This document shows positions 49,545 through 60,103 of a stretch of 64,000 bases of DNA, one piece after another. The stretch is taken from NCBI RefSeq assembly GCF_000614185.1, contig NZ_BAKM01000012.1, forward strand, positions 1-64,000, written 5' to 3'. The notes beneath the pieces are model-generated. The model worked only from the letters and a program-made list of their open reading frames with translations. It was not told where the DNA came from and did not search any database. Source of the DNA: Phocaeicola sartorii JCM 17136 = DSM 21941. Its GTDB lineage: Bacteria > Bacteroidota > Bacteroidia > Bacteroidales > Bacteroidaceae. The translations under genes were made by a program, and so were the position numbers. The first letter of the stretch is position 1. Each line of letters begins with the position of its first letter.

Positions 49545-52500
49545 TTATTTGTAATCCTGCCAGCTCTTGATCTGAATGTCCTTTTCACTCATTTCGCAGA
49601 ATGCTTCAATGAAAGCACTTGCCAGACGGGCGTTGGTAATCAAAGGAATATTGTGGTCAATTGCTCCGCGACGAATCTTGTAACCATTGGTCAATTCACG
49701 TTTGGTATGATTCTTCGGAATGTTGACTATCAAGTCGAATTTATGTTCGGCAATCATCTTCATCACATTGTTTTCCGCATCGGGCTTTTCATCCGGCCAG
49801 TAAACCGGGGTGGTGTTTACCCCGTGTGCGTTCAGGAAGGTTGCGGTTCCGGCAGTTGCATAGATTTCATATCCTTTTTCTGACAGCATACGGCTTGCTT
49901 CCAGCAAATCTACCTTGGATTTGGTAGCACCTGAGGAGAACATGACAGATTTGGTAGGAATCTTGAAGCCGACAGCAATCATGGAGTTCAGCAGTGCTTC
50001 GTGGAAATCATCACCGATACAACCTACCTCACCCGTTGAAGACATATCTACGCCCAATACAGGGTCAGCCTTGTGCAGACGGGAGAAGGAGAACTGGGAA
50101 GCTTTGACACCGATCCAGTCAATATCGAAAGCCGACTTGTCCGGTTGGCTGTATGGAGCACCCAGCATGATGCGGGTTGCGGTCTCAATGAAGTTGCGTT
50201 TCAATACCTTGGAAACAAACGGGAATGAACGTGAGGCACGCAGGTTGCACTCAATCACTTTCACTTCGTTGTTCTTAGCCAGGAACTGCATATTGAACGG
50301 ACCGGAGATATTCAATTCTTTTGCGATACGGCGGCCGATTTTCTTGATGCGGCGGGCTGTCTCGAAATAAATCTTCTGAGCCGGGAATACCAAGGTCGCG
50401 TCACCTGAGTGTACACCTGCATATTCAATGTGTTCGGAGATGGCATATTCCACCACTTCGCCGTTCTGGGCTACAGCGTCGAATTCTATTTCTTTGGTAT
50501 CCTGCATGAACTGTGATACCACTACCGGATATTCTTTAGAAACTTCCTTGGCCATCTGCAAGAATTCCTTCAGTTCTTCTTCGTTGTAGCACACGTTCAT
50601 GGCAGCACCCGAGAGTACGTAGGAAGGACGCACCAATACCGGATAACCTACCTTGTTTACAAACTCTTCCATGTCTTCCAGGCTGGTCAATTCCTTCCAT
50701 GCAGGTTGGTCAATGCCCAGTTGGTCGAGCATGGCCGAGAACTTATGACGGTTTTCCGCGCGTCGATAGAAAGCGGAGAAGTTCCCAATACGGGTACGGA
50801 CTGACGGTGCAGCTTCATGGCCAGGTTGTTAGGTATCTGTCCGCCTACTGATACAATGACACCACCCGGTTGCTCCAGGTCAATCACATCGAGCACACGT
50901 TCGAATGAAAGCTCGTCAAAGTACAGACGGTCGCACATATCATAGTCGGTAGAAACTGTCTCGGGGTTATAGTTAATCATGATGGATTTGTAACCCAGCT
51001 TGCGTGCGGTCTGGACAGCGTTTACAGAACACCAGTCAAATTCCACGGACGAACCGATGCGGTAAGCACCTGAACCTAATACGACTACCGATTTCTCGTT
51101 CTTATAATAATTGACATCATATCCCGTAGTAGCGTAGGTCATATACAGGTAATTGGTCAGTTCGGGATGTTCGGAGGCAACGGTATTGATACGTTTGACA
51201 GCCGGAAGAATATTCAACGCTTTACGACGGGTGCGTACAGCCAAGTTTTCCTTTTCCATATTGCCGCTGGCTTTCAATACGAAACGTGCAATCTGGAAAT
51301 CAGAGAAGCCTAACACTTTAGCTTGGCGAAGTACCTCTTCGGGCAGATCCTCAATCTTATTATAAGTAGAAAGTTTAGCCTTATAGTCAACGATGTTTTT
51401 CAGCTTGCCCAGGAACCACGGGTCGATCTTGGTCAGTTCGTGAATGCGTTCAATGCTGTATCCTTCTTCCAATGCAGAAGCGATGGAGAAGATGCGTAGG
51501 TCTGTCGGGTTAGCCAGTTCCTCATCCAGATTCTCGAATTTAGTATGGTCGTTACCCACGAAACCGTGCATGCCCTGACCTATCATACGAAGGCCTTTCT
51601 GAATGATTTCTTCGAAAGAGCGGCCGATAGACATGATTTCACCTACTGATTTCATGCTGGAGCCAATCTGGCGTGATACGCCTGCGAATTTAGTCAAGTC
51701 CCAACGGGGAATTTTACAAATCAGGTAATCCAGCTGGGGAGCTTCGTATGCCGAATTGGGGGTGCCCATCTCGCCAATCTGATCCAGAGTGTAACCCAAA
51801 GCGATTTTGGCGGCAACGAATGCCAAGGGGAACCCGGTAGCTTTAGAAGCCAGTGCGGAAGAACGGCTCAGACGTGCGTTTACTTCGATCACACGGTAGT
51901 CGTTGGTATCTGCATTGAAAGCATATTGGATGTTACATTCACCCACAATGCCCAAGTGGCGGATACACTTTATAGACAATTCTTGCAGCATGGCGACTTG
52001 TTCTTCTGTCAGCGAACAAGTGGGAGCCACCACGATAGACTCACCGGTGTGGATACCCAGCGGGTCGAAGTTTTCCATGCTTGCCACTGTGAAGCAATGG
52101 TCGTTGGCATCGCGGATCACTTCGAATTCTATTTCTTTCCAACCTTTCAATGATTCTTCAACCAGGATCTGTTTGGAGAATGCGAATGAACTTTCAGCCA
52201 GTTTGATGAAAGCAGCTTCGTCCGGACAGATACCGCTACCCAAACCACCTAGTGCGTAAGCAGAGCGTACCATCACCGGATAACCGATTTCGCGGGCAGC
52301 CTTCAGAGCCTCTTCCATACTTTCCACAGCGTGGCTCTTCGGGGTCTTCATCGGAATTTCATCCAGTTTCTTTACGAACAGATCACGGTCTTCAGTGTAC
52401 ATGATGGCTTCTACAGAGGTACCTAGTACTTCTACACCATATTTCTTCAGTGTACCGTTCAGGTAAAGCTCGGTACCACAGTTCAATGCGGTCTGTCCAC

Positions 52501-52765
52501 CGAAAGCCAGCAAGATACCGTCCGGCTGTTCTTTTTTGATGATTTCTTCAACAAAGAAGGGAGTAACAGGGAGGAAATACACCTTGTCGGCAATACCTTC
52601 CGAAGTCTGGATAGTCGCGATGTTAGGATTTACCAACACCGAGTGAATACCTTCTTCGCGCAATGCTTTCAGCGCTTGTGAACCTGAGTAGTCAAACTCT
52701 CCTGCCTGGCCTATCTTGAGGGCACCCGAACCCAATACCAGGACTTTCTTTAAATCCTTTTTCAT
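49545..52765 (-). CDS. carB: carbamoyl-phosphate synthase large chain (frame shifted)
   Basis: 1073 residues when joined, exactly the family size. It makes carbamoyl phosphate for pyrimidines and arginine. Two homologous ATP-grasp halves: the first carries [20 protein letters not shown] and [20 protein letters not shown], the second [20 protein letters not shown] and [20 protein letters not shown], then the MGS-like allosteric domain. The break is at 50760-50761, where one base is missing before [16 protein letters not shown]. The small subunit carA is not adjacent; a divergent trpS lies upstream. Confidence 0.95.
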
Positions 52766-52815
52766 TGAAAGTTTCTTTTTATAATAGTTGTTTTAAAGTC
52801 GCTAAATATTAAAAA

Positions 52816-52851
52816 AAATGCGTCCATCCTCGTAAGAGGACTAACGCATTT
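52816..52851 (-). promoter_or_regulatory. attenuator-like hairpin in the carB leader
   Basis: AAATGCG (52816-52822) and CGCATTT (52845-52851) enclose an inner hairpin TCCTC-GTAA-GAGGA. On the minus strand the structure is followed by eight T (52811-52818 region read in reverse), so it is a Rho-independent terminator placed between a possible promoter (TTACTTTG, minus strand, 52910-52917) and the carB ATG. Confidence 0.55.
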
Positions 52852-53014
52852 GTTCGTATGTCTATATTATCTTTGTTCCTTTGGGATACATAGCACTATT
52901 AAATTTTGTGCAAAGTAACGACTAATTTCCAAGATAACAAAATAAATCGGGTTCTTTGTCGGAAGAATTATGCAAAATGAGGAGGGAAGTTCGGCCTTTA
53001 TACTGGAAAATGAC

Positions 53015-53022
53015 TATCTTTG
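53015..53022 (+). promoter_or_regulatory. -7 promoter element for trpS
   Basis: TATCTTTG matches TAnnTTTG 35 bp before the trpS ATG. Another + strand TATCTTTG lies at 52868-52875. Confidence 0.6.
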
Positions 53023-53056
53023 CGTAAATTTTAATATAAGATAATATTTAAGAGAT

Positions 53057-54151
53057 ATGGGAAAAGAAAAAATCATATTGACCGGTGACCGTCCTACGGG
53101 AAGATTGCATATCGGTCATTACGTAGGTTCGTTGAAACGCAGAGTCGAACTCCAGAACTCCGGACTGTATGACAAGACTTTTATTTTCATTGCCGATGCA
53201 CAGGCATTGACCGATAATATAGAAAACCCTGAGAAGGTGCGCCAGAATGTAATCGAGGTGGCGCTGGACTATATGGCGGTCGGTCTGGACCCGACGAAGT
53301 CCACCATCTTTATCCAGTCTCAGATTCCCGAATTGTGCGAGCTGACTTTCTACTATATGGACCTGGTTACCGTATCCCGCCTGCAACGTAATCCGACAGT
53401 GAAAACTGAGATTCAGATGCGTAACTTTGAAACCAGCATTCCGGTAGGGTTCTTTACGTATCCTATCAGCCAGGCTGCCGATATTACTGCTTTCAAGGCG
53501 ACTACCGTTCCGGTGGGTGAGGATCAGGAGCCGATGATTGAGCAGACTCGTGAGATTGTACGCCGTTTCAACCATATTTATGGTGACACGCTGGTAGAAC
53601 CCGAAATCCTGTTGCCGGACAATGCGGCTTGTCTGCGTCTGCCGGGTACGGACGGAAAGGCTAAGATGAGCAAATCATTGGGTAACTGCATTTATTTGTC
53701 GGACACAGCCGACGAGGTGGAGAAGAAGGTGAAAAGCATGTACACCGATCCGACTCACTTGAAAGTATCCGATCCGGGCAAACTGGAAGGGAATACCGTT
53801 TTCACCTATTTGGATGCTTTCTGCAAACCAGAGCATTTCGGGCGTTATTTGCCCGATTATCCTGATTTGAATGAATTGAAGGCTCACTATACTCGTGGCG
53901 GATTAGGGGACATGAAGGTGAAGAAGTTCCTTGCCGCTATTATGCAAGAGGAATTGACTCCTATCCGCGAACGCCGTAAGGAGTTTGAAAAGGATATCCC
54001 GGCTATTTACGAAATGCTGCGTAAAGGATGCGAAACTGCCCGTGCTACTGCGACTGCCACGTTGGATGAAGTGCGCAAGGCGATGAAGATTAATTATTTT
54101 GATGATGCGGAACTGATTGCCGAACAGGTAAAGCGTTTTGGTCAGGACTAA
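53057..54151 (+). CDS. trpS: tryptophanyl-tRNA synthetase
   Basis: 364 residues, class I synthetase. The HIGH motif is [14 protein letters not shown] and the KMSKS loop is [11 protein letters not shown]; the Trp-binding region with [14 protein letters not shown] is intact. Length is typical of the longer bacterial form. It is followed by a terminator hairpin. Confidence 0.96.
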   Translation: MGKEKIILTGDRPTGRLHIGHYVGSLKRRVELQNSGLYDKTFIFIADAQALTDNIENPEKVRQNVIEVALDYMAVGLDPTKSTIFIQSQIPELCELTFYYMDLVTVSRLQRNPTVKTEIQMRNFETSIPVGFFTYPISQAADITAFKATTVPVGEDQEPMIEQTREIVRRFNHIYGDTLVEPEILLPDNAACLRLPGTDGKAKMSKSLGNCIYLSDTADEVEKKVKSMYTDPTHLKVSDPGKLEGNTVFTYLDAFCKPEHFGRYLPDYPDLNELKAHYTRGGLGDMKVKKFLAAIMQEELTPIRERRKEFEKDIPAIYEMLRKGCETARATATATLDEVRKAMKINYFDDAELIAEQVKRFGQD

Positions 54152-54166
54152 AATAACTTTGTCATG

Positions 54167-54205
54167 AAGGGGGAACTATATATAATAAGGTATAGTCCCC
54201 CCTTT
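54167..54205 (+). terminator. terminator after trpS
   Basis: AAGGGGGAACTATA (54167-54180) pairs with TATAGTCCCCCCTT (54191-54204), one mismatch, followed by TTTTG. It closes the trpS unit. Confidence 0.75.
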
Positions 54206-54307
54206 TGTGTTTGTTGAATTATAGAATTAATTTAATATTGTATGGTCTGTATATCAATGTTTTAAATGTGGTGTTGAAAAATAAATGAAAAAATAGTGTG
54301 CGTAAAA

Positions 54308-54338
54308 TTTGCAGTTATCGGAAATAGCCGTATCTTTG
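54308..54338 (+). promoter_or_regulatory. tRNA promoter (TTTG-N19-TATCTTTG)
   Basis: TTTG at 54308-54311 and TATCTTTG at 54331-54338 with exactly 19 bp between them, a near-perfect Bacteroidetes promoter. The first tRNA begins 27 bp later. Confidence 0.75.
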
Positions 54339-54364
54339 CAACGCTTTTGAAACAAGAGGTTATC

Positions 54365-54439
54365 GGGCGTTTAGCTCAGCTGGTTCAGAGCATCTGCCTT
54401 ACAAGCAGAGGGTCGGCGGTTCGAATCCGTCAACGCCCA
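54365..54439 (+). tRNA. tRNA-Val (anticodon TAC), copy 1
   Basis: 75 bases with acceptor pair GGGCGTT/AACGCCC, D-arm GCTCAGCTGGTTCAGAGC, anticodon loop CTTACAA (TAC) and T-arm GGTTCGAATCC. The CCA end is not encoded in full (ACCG follows). Confidence 0.95.
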
Positions 54440-54479
54440 CCGAAGAAAGAAATTGAATATTGCACGAGAAAGCACTATC

Positions 54480-54554
54480 GGGCGTTTAGCTCAGCTGGTT
54501 CAGAGCATCTGCCTTACAAGCAGAGGGTCGGCGGTTCGAATCCGTCAACGCCCA
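54480..54554 (+). tRNA. tRNA-Val (anticodon TAC), copy 2
   Basis: Identical over all 75 bases to the copy 115 bp upstream; the 40-base spacer differs. Both are driven by the promoter at 54308-54338 and end at the hairpin at 54567. Confidence 0.95.
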
Positions 54555-54566
54555 CCGAAGGAATGA

Positions 54567-54598
54567 AGCCTTGCACACAATGATGCAAGGCTTTTTTT
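54567..54598 (+). terminator. terminator after the tRNA pair
   Basis: AGCCTTGCA (54567-54575) and TGCAAGGCT (54584-54592) form a perfect stem followed by a T-run. Confidence 0.85.
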
Positions 54599-54627
54599 GT
54601 TTTAGTAAGTTCCCCTAGTTAATATGT

Positions 54628-55278
54628 ATGGGCATGAAAACATTGCTACTTGTCGATAATCAGGATATTACCCGTGAGGGTATGAAAACGGTGGCCGTCC
54701 GGATAGGAGGGTTTGCCGCAATAAAGGAAGCTGGCAGTCAGAGTGAGCTTACCAGACTTCTTGTCGATAATCCCAATGCTGTTGCAGTGCTGGACTATAC
54801 ATTATTTGATACTTCGGCTGAGTATTTGCTTATTTTGCAGGAACGGTTTAAAGAAGCACATTTTGTGCTGTTCAGCGATAATCTGAGTGAGGACTTCATC
54901 CGGCGTATGGTTTTTAGTGGAACTTCATTCAGCGTGGTGATGAAAGATGCACCGATGACAGAGATAGAGGAAGGGTTACGGAAGGCAAAACAGCATTTGC
55001 AATATATGTGTACACGTGTAGCTTGGCTGTTGCAGCATAAAGAAAACAAGAAAGACAGGTTGGTTTCACCGCTTACGGTTACGGAACGTGAAATTCTGAA
55101 ACTGATGGCATTGGGCAAGACCACGAAAGAGATTGCGGCTGAGCGTTTCCTTAGTGTATATACGGTAATGACTCACCGCAAAAATATCTTTCGCAAGCTG
55201 GAAGTGAACAATGTGCACGAAGCGACAAAATATGCCCTTCGTGCAGGGATTGTGGATGCGGTGGAATATTATATTTAA
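54628..55278 (+). CDS. NarL/LuxR-type response regulator
   Basis: 216 residues. The receiver domain has the acidic pair (LLVDNQD) and the phospho-acceptor Asp in AVLDYT near residue 56, and the C-terminal LuxR HTH (about 150-210) shows [22 protein letters not shown]. No histidine kinase gene is adjacent, so the partner is elsewhere. ATG 54634 (MKTLLLVDN) is a good alternative start. It ends 4 bp into the convergent mnmA. Confidence 0.9.
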   Translation: MGMKTLLLVDNQDITREGMKTVAVRIGGFAAIKEAGSQSELTRLLVDNPNAVAVLDYTLFDTSAEYLLILQERFKEAHFVLFSDNLSEDFIRRMVFSGTSFSVVMKDAPMTEIEEGLRKAKQHLQYMCTRVAWLLQHKENKKDRLVSPLTVTEREILKLMALGKTTKEIAAERFLSVYTVMTHRKNIFRKLEVNNVHEATKYALRAGIVDAVEYYI

Positions 55279-56339
55279 GGTAAAGTGATTTCACCGCTTC
55301 CCACACAGATTTCTGCATTCTTGTCATATAGCACGCCGAACTGCCCGGGGGCTATTCCCTGTAAAGGGGCGTGGCTGTGGATTCGGAACAAATTATCCTT
55401 TCGTGCCAATGTCCCTTTCATGAAAGTGTCTGTATGCCGGATCTTGAAAGAAACATCTACGGAAGATGCTCCCTTCCACAAGTCCTCTGTGATGAAATGA
55501 AAATCACGTAGGGCAAAGTCGGTTCCGTATTGTTTGTCGGTGTCATAACCGCGTGAGACATAAATAATATTCTCGTTTATATCTTTGCGGATAACAAACC
55601 ACGGTCCTCCACCCAGTCTCAGTCCTTTGCGCTGTCCGATGGTGTGAAACCAATATCCTTTGTGAGTGCCAATCCGTTTTCCTGTTTCCACTTCAATGAT
55701 ATCTCCTTCTTTCTCGCCTAGGAAACGGCGGAGGAACTCATTATAATTGATTTTACCCAGAAAGCAGATTCCCTGACTGTCCTTGCGTTGTGCGCTGGGC
55801 AGTTTGGCTATGCGGGCGATATCCCTGACCTCATTCTTCATCAGGCCTCCCAAAGGGAACATCAGTTTTGAAATTTGCAGATAATCTATTTGTGCCAGGA
55901 AATCTGTTTGGTCCTTGACGGGATCTTGCGCGGTTCCCAGCCATATTTTCTCGTCTTTTTCAAGGATACTGGCGTAGTGTCCGGTGGCTGTCTTGTCATA
56001 TAAATGCCCGGCCTCCTGCTCAAAACATCCGAACTTGATGAGTTTGTTGCACATTACATCCGGGTTGGGGGTAAGGCCGCGTTTCACTTTATCAATGGCG
56101 TATGCCACCACATTGTCCCAGTACTGCCGGTGCAGGTCAATGATATGCAGGCTCAGGCCGTATTTGCGGGCGGTGGCGGTACATAGTTCGATATCCTCTT
56201 CTGCCGTGCAGGTGAGATCTTCGTCACCGTCCATTCCGATTTTAATATAGAAAAGATCCGGTTTGTATCCTTGTTCGCAAAGAAGGTGTACGGCAACCGC
56301 GCTGTCCACACCTCCTGAAATTAATGCAGCTATGTTCAT
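55275..56339 (-). CDS. mnmA: tRNA-specific 2-thiouridylase MnmA
   Basis: 354 residues; makes the 2-thio group of the wobble uridine in tRNAs for Lys, Glu and Gln. The PP-loop is [13 protein letters not shown], the two catalytic cysteines are in [13 protein letters not shown] and SQGICFLG, and the [13 protein letters not shown] region is canonical. It starts 6 bp after cysK and is cotranscribed with it; cysteine is also the ultimate sulfur source for this reaction. Confidence 0.95.
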   Translation of the reverse strand: MNIAALISGGVDSAVAVHLLCEQGYKPDLFYIKIGMDGDEDLTCTAEEDIELCTATARKYGLSLHIIDLHRQYWDNVVAYAIDKVKRGLTPNPDVMCNKLIKFGCFEQEAGHLYDKTATGHYASILEKDEKIWLGTAQDPVKDQTDFLAQIDYLQISKLMFPLGGLMKNEVRDIARIAKLPSAQRKDSQGICFLGKINYNEFLRRFLGEKEGDIIEVETGKRIGTHKGYWFHTIGQRKGLRLGGGPWFVIRKDINENIIYVSRGYDTDKQYGTDFALRDFHFITEDLWKGASSVDVSFKIRHTDTFMKGTLARKDNLFRIHSHAPLQGIAPGQFGVLYDKNAEICVGSGEITLP

Positions 56340-56345
56340 CTTGTT

Positions 56346-57295
56346 TTATGATAACGGGTATTCCTCAAAAGCATAAAGTACGGTCGATAAGTATCGTTCT
56401 CCCGTATCAGGCAGGAGCACTACAATTTGTTTCCCTTCATTTTCGGGCAGTTGGGCCAGTTCCAATGCGGCGTAGGCGGCTGCTCCCGAAGATATCCCGA
56501 CCAATAACCCTTCTGTCAGAGACAATTCGCGTCCCGTGCGGATGGCGTCATCGTCTTTCACCCGGATTATTTTATCTACTAACTTTTCATTGTAGGTCTG
56601 GGGGATAAATCCGGCTCCGATGCCTTGTATCTTGTGCAGCCCCGGATTTCCACCCGAAAGGACGGGGGAACTATCCGGCTCTACAGCTACAATCTGTATA
56701 TGGGGATTCTGTTTTTTCAGTCCTTCCGCCACTCCGCTCAAGGTGCCTCCTGTGCCGACTCCGGCTACAAAGATATCTACCTTTCCATCCGTGTCGTTCC
56801 AGATTTCCTGTGCGGTGGTACGCACATGGGCGGCGGGATTCGCCGGGTTTTCGAATTGTCCCAGGATAACAGCTCCCGGAGTCTGGTCACGTAGCTCTTC
56901 CGCTTTCTTTATGGCTCCTTTCATGCCTTTTGCACCTTCGGTCAGCACTAATTGCGCTCCCATGGCTTTCAACAGGTTCTGGCGTTCCCGGCTCATGGTT
57001 TCGGGCATGGTCAGTATGGCTTTGTAGCCTTTCACGCTGGCAACCCATGCCAATCCTACGCCGGTGTTGCCGCTGGTTGGCTCAATGATAACTGCTCCGG
57101 GCTTCAGGATACCTTTGGCTTCCGCATCCTCTATCATTGCCAGGCTATACGGTCTTTTACGCTTCCGCCGGGATTGAAGAATTCCAGTTTGGCGACAACT
57201 TGCGCTTTTGCATCGTGCTTTTTGCTGAGACGTGACAGTTCCAGCAGGGGAGTTCTTCCGATGAGCTCGGTCAGCTCTTTTTTTATTCTTGCCAT
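56346..57295 (-). CDS. cysK: cysteine synthase A (frame shifted)
   Basis: 316 residues, O-acetylserine sulfhydrylase, when joined near 57143 (ATAGCCTGGCAATG needs ATAGCCCTGGCAATG). The PLP Lys lies in [13 protein letters not shown], the substrate loop is TSGNTG, the phosphate-binding loop is GTGGTLSG. The true start [20 protein letters not shown] lies upstream of the break, 36 bp after the promoter. It forms an operon with mnmA. Confidence 0.94.
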
Positions 57296-57330
57296 AATCT
57301 TTTCATTTAGTGGGTTATAGTTTTATAATG

Positions 57331-57338
57331 CAAAGATA
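57331..57338 (-). promoter_or_regulatory. -7 promoter element for cysK-mnmA
   Basis: CAAAGATA on + is TATCTTTG on the minus strand, 36 bp before the cysK start. Confidence 0.6.
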
Positions 57339-57409
57339 GGGGAAGATGTTCATGGCGGAAATACCCTGTTTATGGTATATTTTATAGTACCGGCTTTGGG
57401 ATAATTCAC

Positions 57410-57417
57410 TATCTTTG
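57410..57417 (+). promoter_or_regulatory. -7 promoter element for the phosphoesterase gene
   Basis: TATCTTTG matches TAnnTTTG about 100 bp before the ATG at 57519, leaving a rather long leader. Confidence 0.5.
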
Positions 57418-57518
57418 TACGGAGTCAATGAATCCGGTCTGTCATGAGTACATGAAATGTCCGGTGCCGGGATTTGATTTTCTTTATGTTCAGACTTAAT
57501 CTAATGAAATAAATATCA

Positions 57519-59975
57519 ATGAAAAAGACCTTTTTATTATCGTGTCTGATGCTGGCCGCAATGCCGGTTATGGCTGCTTACACAGGCCATGTATATGTAG
57601 ATAAAAACAAGAACGGTGTGTTTGACCGAGGTGAAAAAACGCTGGCGGGCATCAAAGTATCCGATGGCTTGAATGTGGTTGAAACGGCTGCCGACGGTAG
57701 TTTTACTTTACCCGGTCATGAGCGTGAGCGTTTTATTTTTATCACGACTCCCTCGGGCTACAAAACCTTCAACCGTTATTATCATAAAATAGAAAAGAAA
57801 CAGGCTGGTTATGATTTTGGTTTGATGCCTTATAGCGGACGGATTGGCAAAGACGGTTCTCATAAGTATATCCACATATCCGATACTGAAATATTCAACA
57901 CAGAGAATCATGAAGATTGGGTGGGCAGTCTCCGTGGCTATGCAGCGAATGAACAAGCGGCTTTCATCATTCATACCGGAGATATCTGTTATGAAAAGGG
58001 CTTGAAAGCTCATATCAAACTGATGAATACCGAAAATATGGATTGTCCTGTCTTCTATTGCATTGGAAACCATGATTTGGTAAAAGGGAAATATGGCGAA
58101 GAGGTGTTTGAAAACAATTACGGTCCTGTATATTACTCCTTCGATGCGGGTAATGTGCACTATATTGTCACCCCGATGCCCGGTGGAGACCATGCTCCCG
58201 GCTATACTTCCGATGACGTCTGCCGCTGGCTGAAAAATGATCTGGCACATATCCGTCCCGGAACTCCGATTATGGTTTTCAATCATGATTTGCTGACATA
58301 CGAAGATACTTTTATCTTTAAAAGCAAGAATGCCGGAAGCATTAACCTGAATGAATATAACCTGAAAGCATGGATATATGGGCACTGGCATATTAATTAT
58401 ATAAAGAAGCAGGGGGATGTTTACAGCATTTGTACCTCTTCCTTGGATAAAGGAGGCATAGACCATTCCACCAGTGCTTTCCGTGTGATGCACGTAGACC
58501 GTAAGGGAGATTTCACTTCCGAACTTCGTTATAGCTACCTGGACAAGAATATCTGTATCGCATCGCCTTCCGGAGTGATGGCTTCGGGTGTCCTTCCGGT
58601 GGCTGTCAATGTGTATTCTTCCGTATCACCGGTGAAAGAAGTGCTCTATACTTGTCTGGCCGATGGGAAACCTGTGATGAAGAACAAGAAACTGACCCAA
58701 CATACGGATTGGTCATGGAACGGAGAGCTTCCTTTGCCGGATAAATACGTAGGTAAAGAACTTACTTTGCAGGTAAAAGCCCGTTTTAATAACGGAGAGA
58801 CAGCCGAAGCAGAAAGTAACTTTATCTGCCGGACTGAAAAGGTAGTCCCTCTGTTCTCTGCTGATTGGGATAATCTGTTAGGCAATGCAAGGCATTCCGC
58901 TCCTGCTTCCGCTCCATTGAATCTGCCTTTACAGCTGGCATGGAGCAGCAATGTAGGAGCTAATCTTTATATGACTTCCCCGCTGATACACAAAGGAAAG
59001 ATAATTGTAGCTTCTGTGGACGAGGACTTGAAAGGTGCGGGTCATGTATATGCTTTGGATGGAAAGGACGGTACACTCCTTTGGAGCTATCCTGTCCGTA
59101 ATTCTATTAAAAATTCCATTGCGGTTGATAGTGATATCGTGTTTGCTCAGGATGCTCAAGGTTTTTTGTATGCCATTGATACCGAGACTGGCAAATTGCA
59201 CTGGGAAAAGCAGTTGCCTGTAAATGGTTTGCCGGCCCTCATTGACGGATTGGTGGCCGCTGAAGGAGTGGTCTATGCGGGAACTGGAAAGGGACTTTGT
59301 GCTTTTGAAGCCCGGACAGGTAAACAGCTCTGGAAAAATGAGGGGTGGGGACAAGGAGAAGGAACCACGAGTACGCTGACTTTAGGTAACAACTTGTTGG
59401 TTGCCGGTTCACAATGGAATGCTCTTTATTGTAATGATGCCCGGACGGGTAAAAAACTTTGGGCGGCTAGTGACAACGGCTTGCGTAACCGGGGGGCGTC
59501 TCCAGCCATGCATGGTGCTTTGTTGTATCTAATTTCGGATAAATCCTTTTTTATATTGGAGGCGGCTACCGGAAAAGTGATTGTCCGTAAGCCTTTGCCT
59601 TATAATGTGGATGTTACTTCTACACCGTTACTCACCGACAAGGAGATTATTTTTGGTTCCGCACAGAAAGGGATGATCGCCTTGGATCGTGAAACGTTGG
59701 AAGAAAAATGGACGTGCCCTGTTGGCGATGCTTTGATCTATACCTGTCCCTATAGCCGTAAACCTTCCGCTACCATTGAAACCAGTGCGGTATGGGCGGG
59801 AGATACGGTTTATGTAGCTGCTTCGGACGGTACTGTGTACGGAATTGATAAAGAGAATGGGAAAGTAGTATGGAAATATGCTGTGGGAGCTCCTGTTTTC
59901 GGGTCGGTAGCCTTGTCGGGCAATGCGTTGGTCGTTACTGATTTCGGGGGAAATGTTTACTTGTTCTGTAAGTAG
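57519..59975 (+). CDS. secreted calcineurin-like phosphoesterase fused to a PQQ-type beta-propeller
   Basis: 818 residues with a signal peptide (FLLSCLMLAAMPVMAAYTG). Residues about 20-105 form an immunoglobulin-like MetallophosN domain, about 115-330 a metallophosphoesterase (HISDTE, GDICYE, GNHD at 183-186, NHDLL, GHWH), about 345-440 a beta domain and about 450-818 a propeller with PQQ-like repeats (GHVYALDGKDGTLLWSYPV, GFLYAIDTETGKLHWEKQL, GTVYGIDKENGKVVWKYAV). In motif I, the usual DxH is D-T-E here (D122, E124), so metal binding may be altered. Likely periplasmic or surface hydrolase; substrate unknown. Confidence 0.88.
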   Translation: MKKTFLLSCLMLAAMPVMAAYTGHVYVDKNKNGVFDRGEKTLAGIKVSDGLNVVETAADGSFTLPGHERERFIFITTPSGYKTFNRYYHKIEKKQAGYDFGLMPYSGRIGKDGSHKYIHISDTEIFNTENHEDWVGSLRGYAANEQAAFIIHTGDICYEKGLKAHIKLMNTENMDCPVFYCIGNHDLVKGKYGEEVFENNYGPVYYSFDAGNVHYIVTPMPGGDHAPGYTSDDVCRWLKNDLAHIRPGTPIMVFNHDLLTYEDTFIFKSKNAGSINLNEYNLKAWIYGHWHINYIKKQGDVYSICTSSLDKGGIDHSTSAFRVMHVDRKGDFTSELRYSYLDKNICIASPSGVMASGVLPVAVNVYSSVSPVKEVLYTCLADGKPVMKNKKLTQHTDWSWNGELPLPDKYVGKELTLQVKARFNNGETAEAESNFICRTEKVVPLFSADWDNLLGNARHSAPASAPLNLPLQLAWSSNVGANLYMTSPLIHKGKIIVASVDEDLKGAGHVYALDGKDGTLLWSYPVRNSIKNSIAVDSDIVFAQDAQGFLYAIDTETGKLHWEKQLPVNGLPALIDGLVAAEGVVYAGTGKGLCAFEARTGKQLWKNEGWGQGEGTTSTLTLGNNLLVAGSQWNALYCNDARTGKKLWAASDNGLRNRGASPAMHGALLYLISDKSFFILEAATGKVIVRKPLPYNVDVTSTPLLTDKEIIFGSAQKGMIALDRETLEEKWTCPVGDALIYTCPYSRKPSATIETSAVWAGDTVYVAASDGTVYGIDKENGKVVWKYAVGAPVFGSVALSGNALVVTDFGGNVYLFCK

Positions 59976-60010
59976 AGGTCAGCTGCTGGCTAGTTAAATA
60001 ACCATAAAGT

Positions 60011-60053
60011 CTGCCCGGAAATGCTTCCGGGCAGAATCATTCCTGTACCTTTG
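60011..60053 (+). promoter_or_regulatory. hairpin plus -7 element before the helicase gene
   Basis: CTGCCCGGAA/TTCCGGGCAG (60011-60034) with a 4-base loop ends the upstream unit, without a T-run. TACCTTTG at 60046-60053 matches TAnnTTTG, about 50 bp before the helicase ATG. Confidence 0.55.
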
Positions 60054-60103
60054 CTCCCGATAAAATAGATTACAGGCCGTGAGGCCCAATTTAATAATTT
60101 CAC

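Noticed and set aside
54296-54583. ORF of 95 codons across the tRNA genes
   Set aside because: It reads through both tRNA-Val genes; the bases are explained by the tRNAs.
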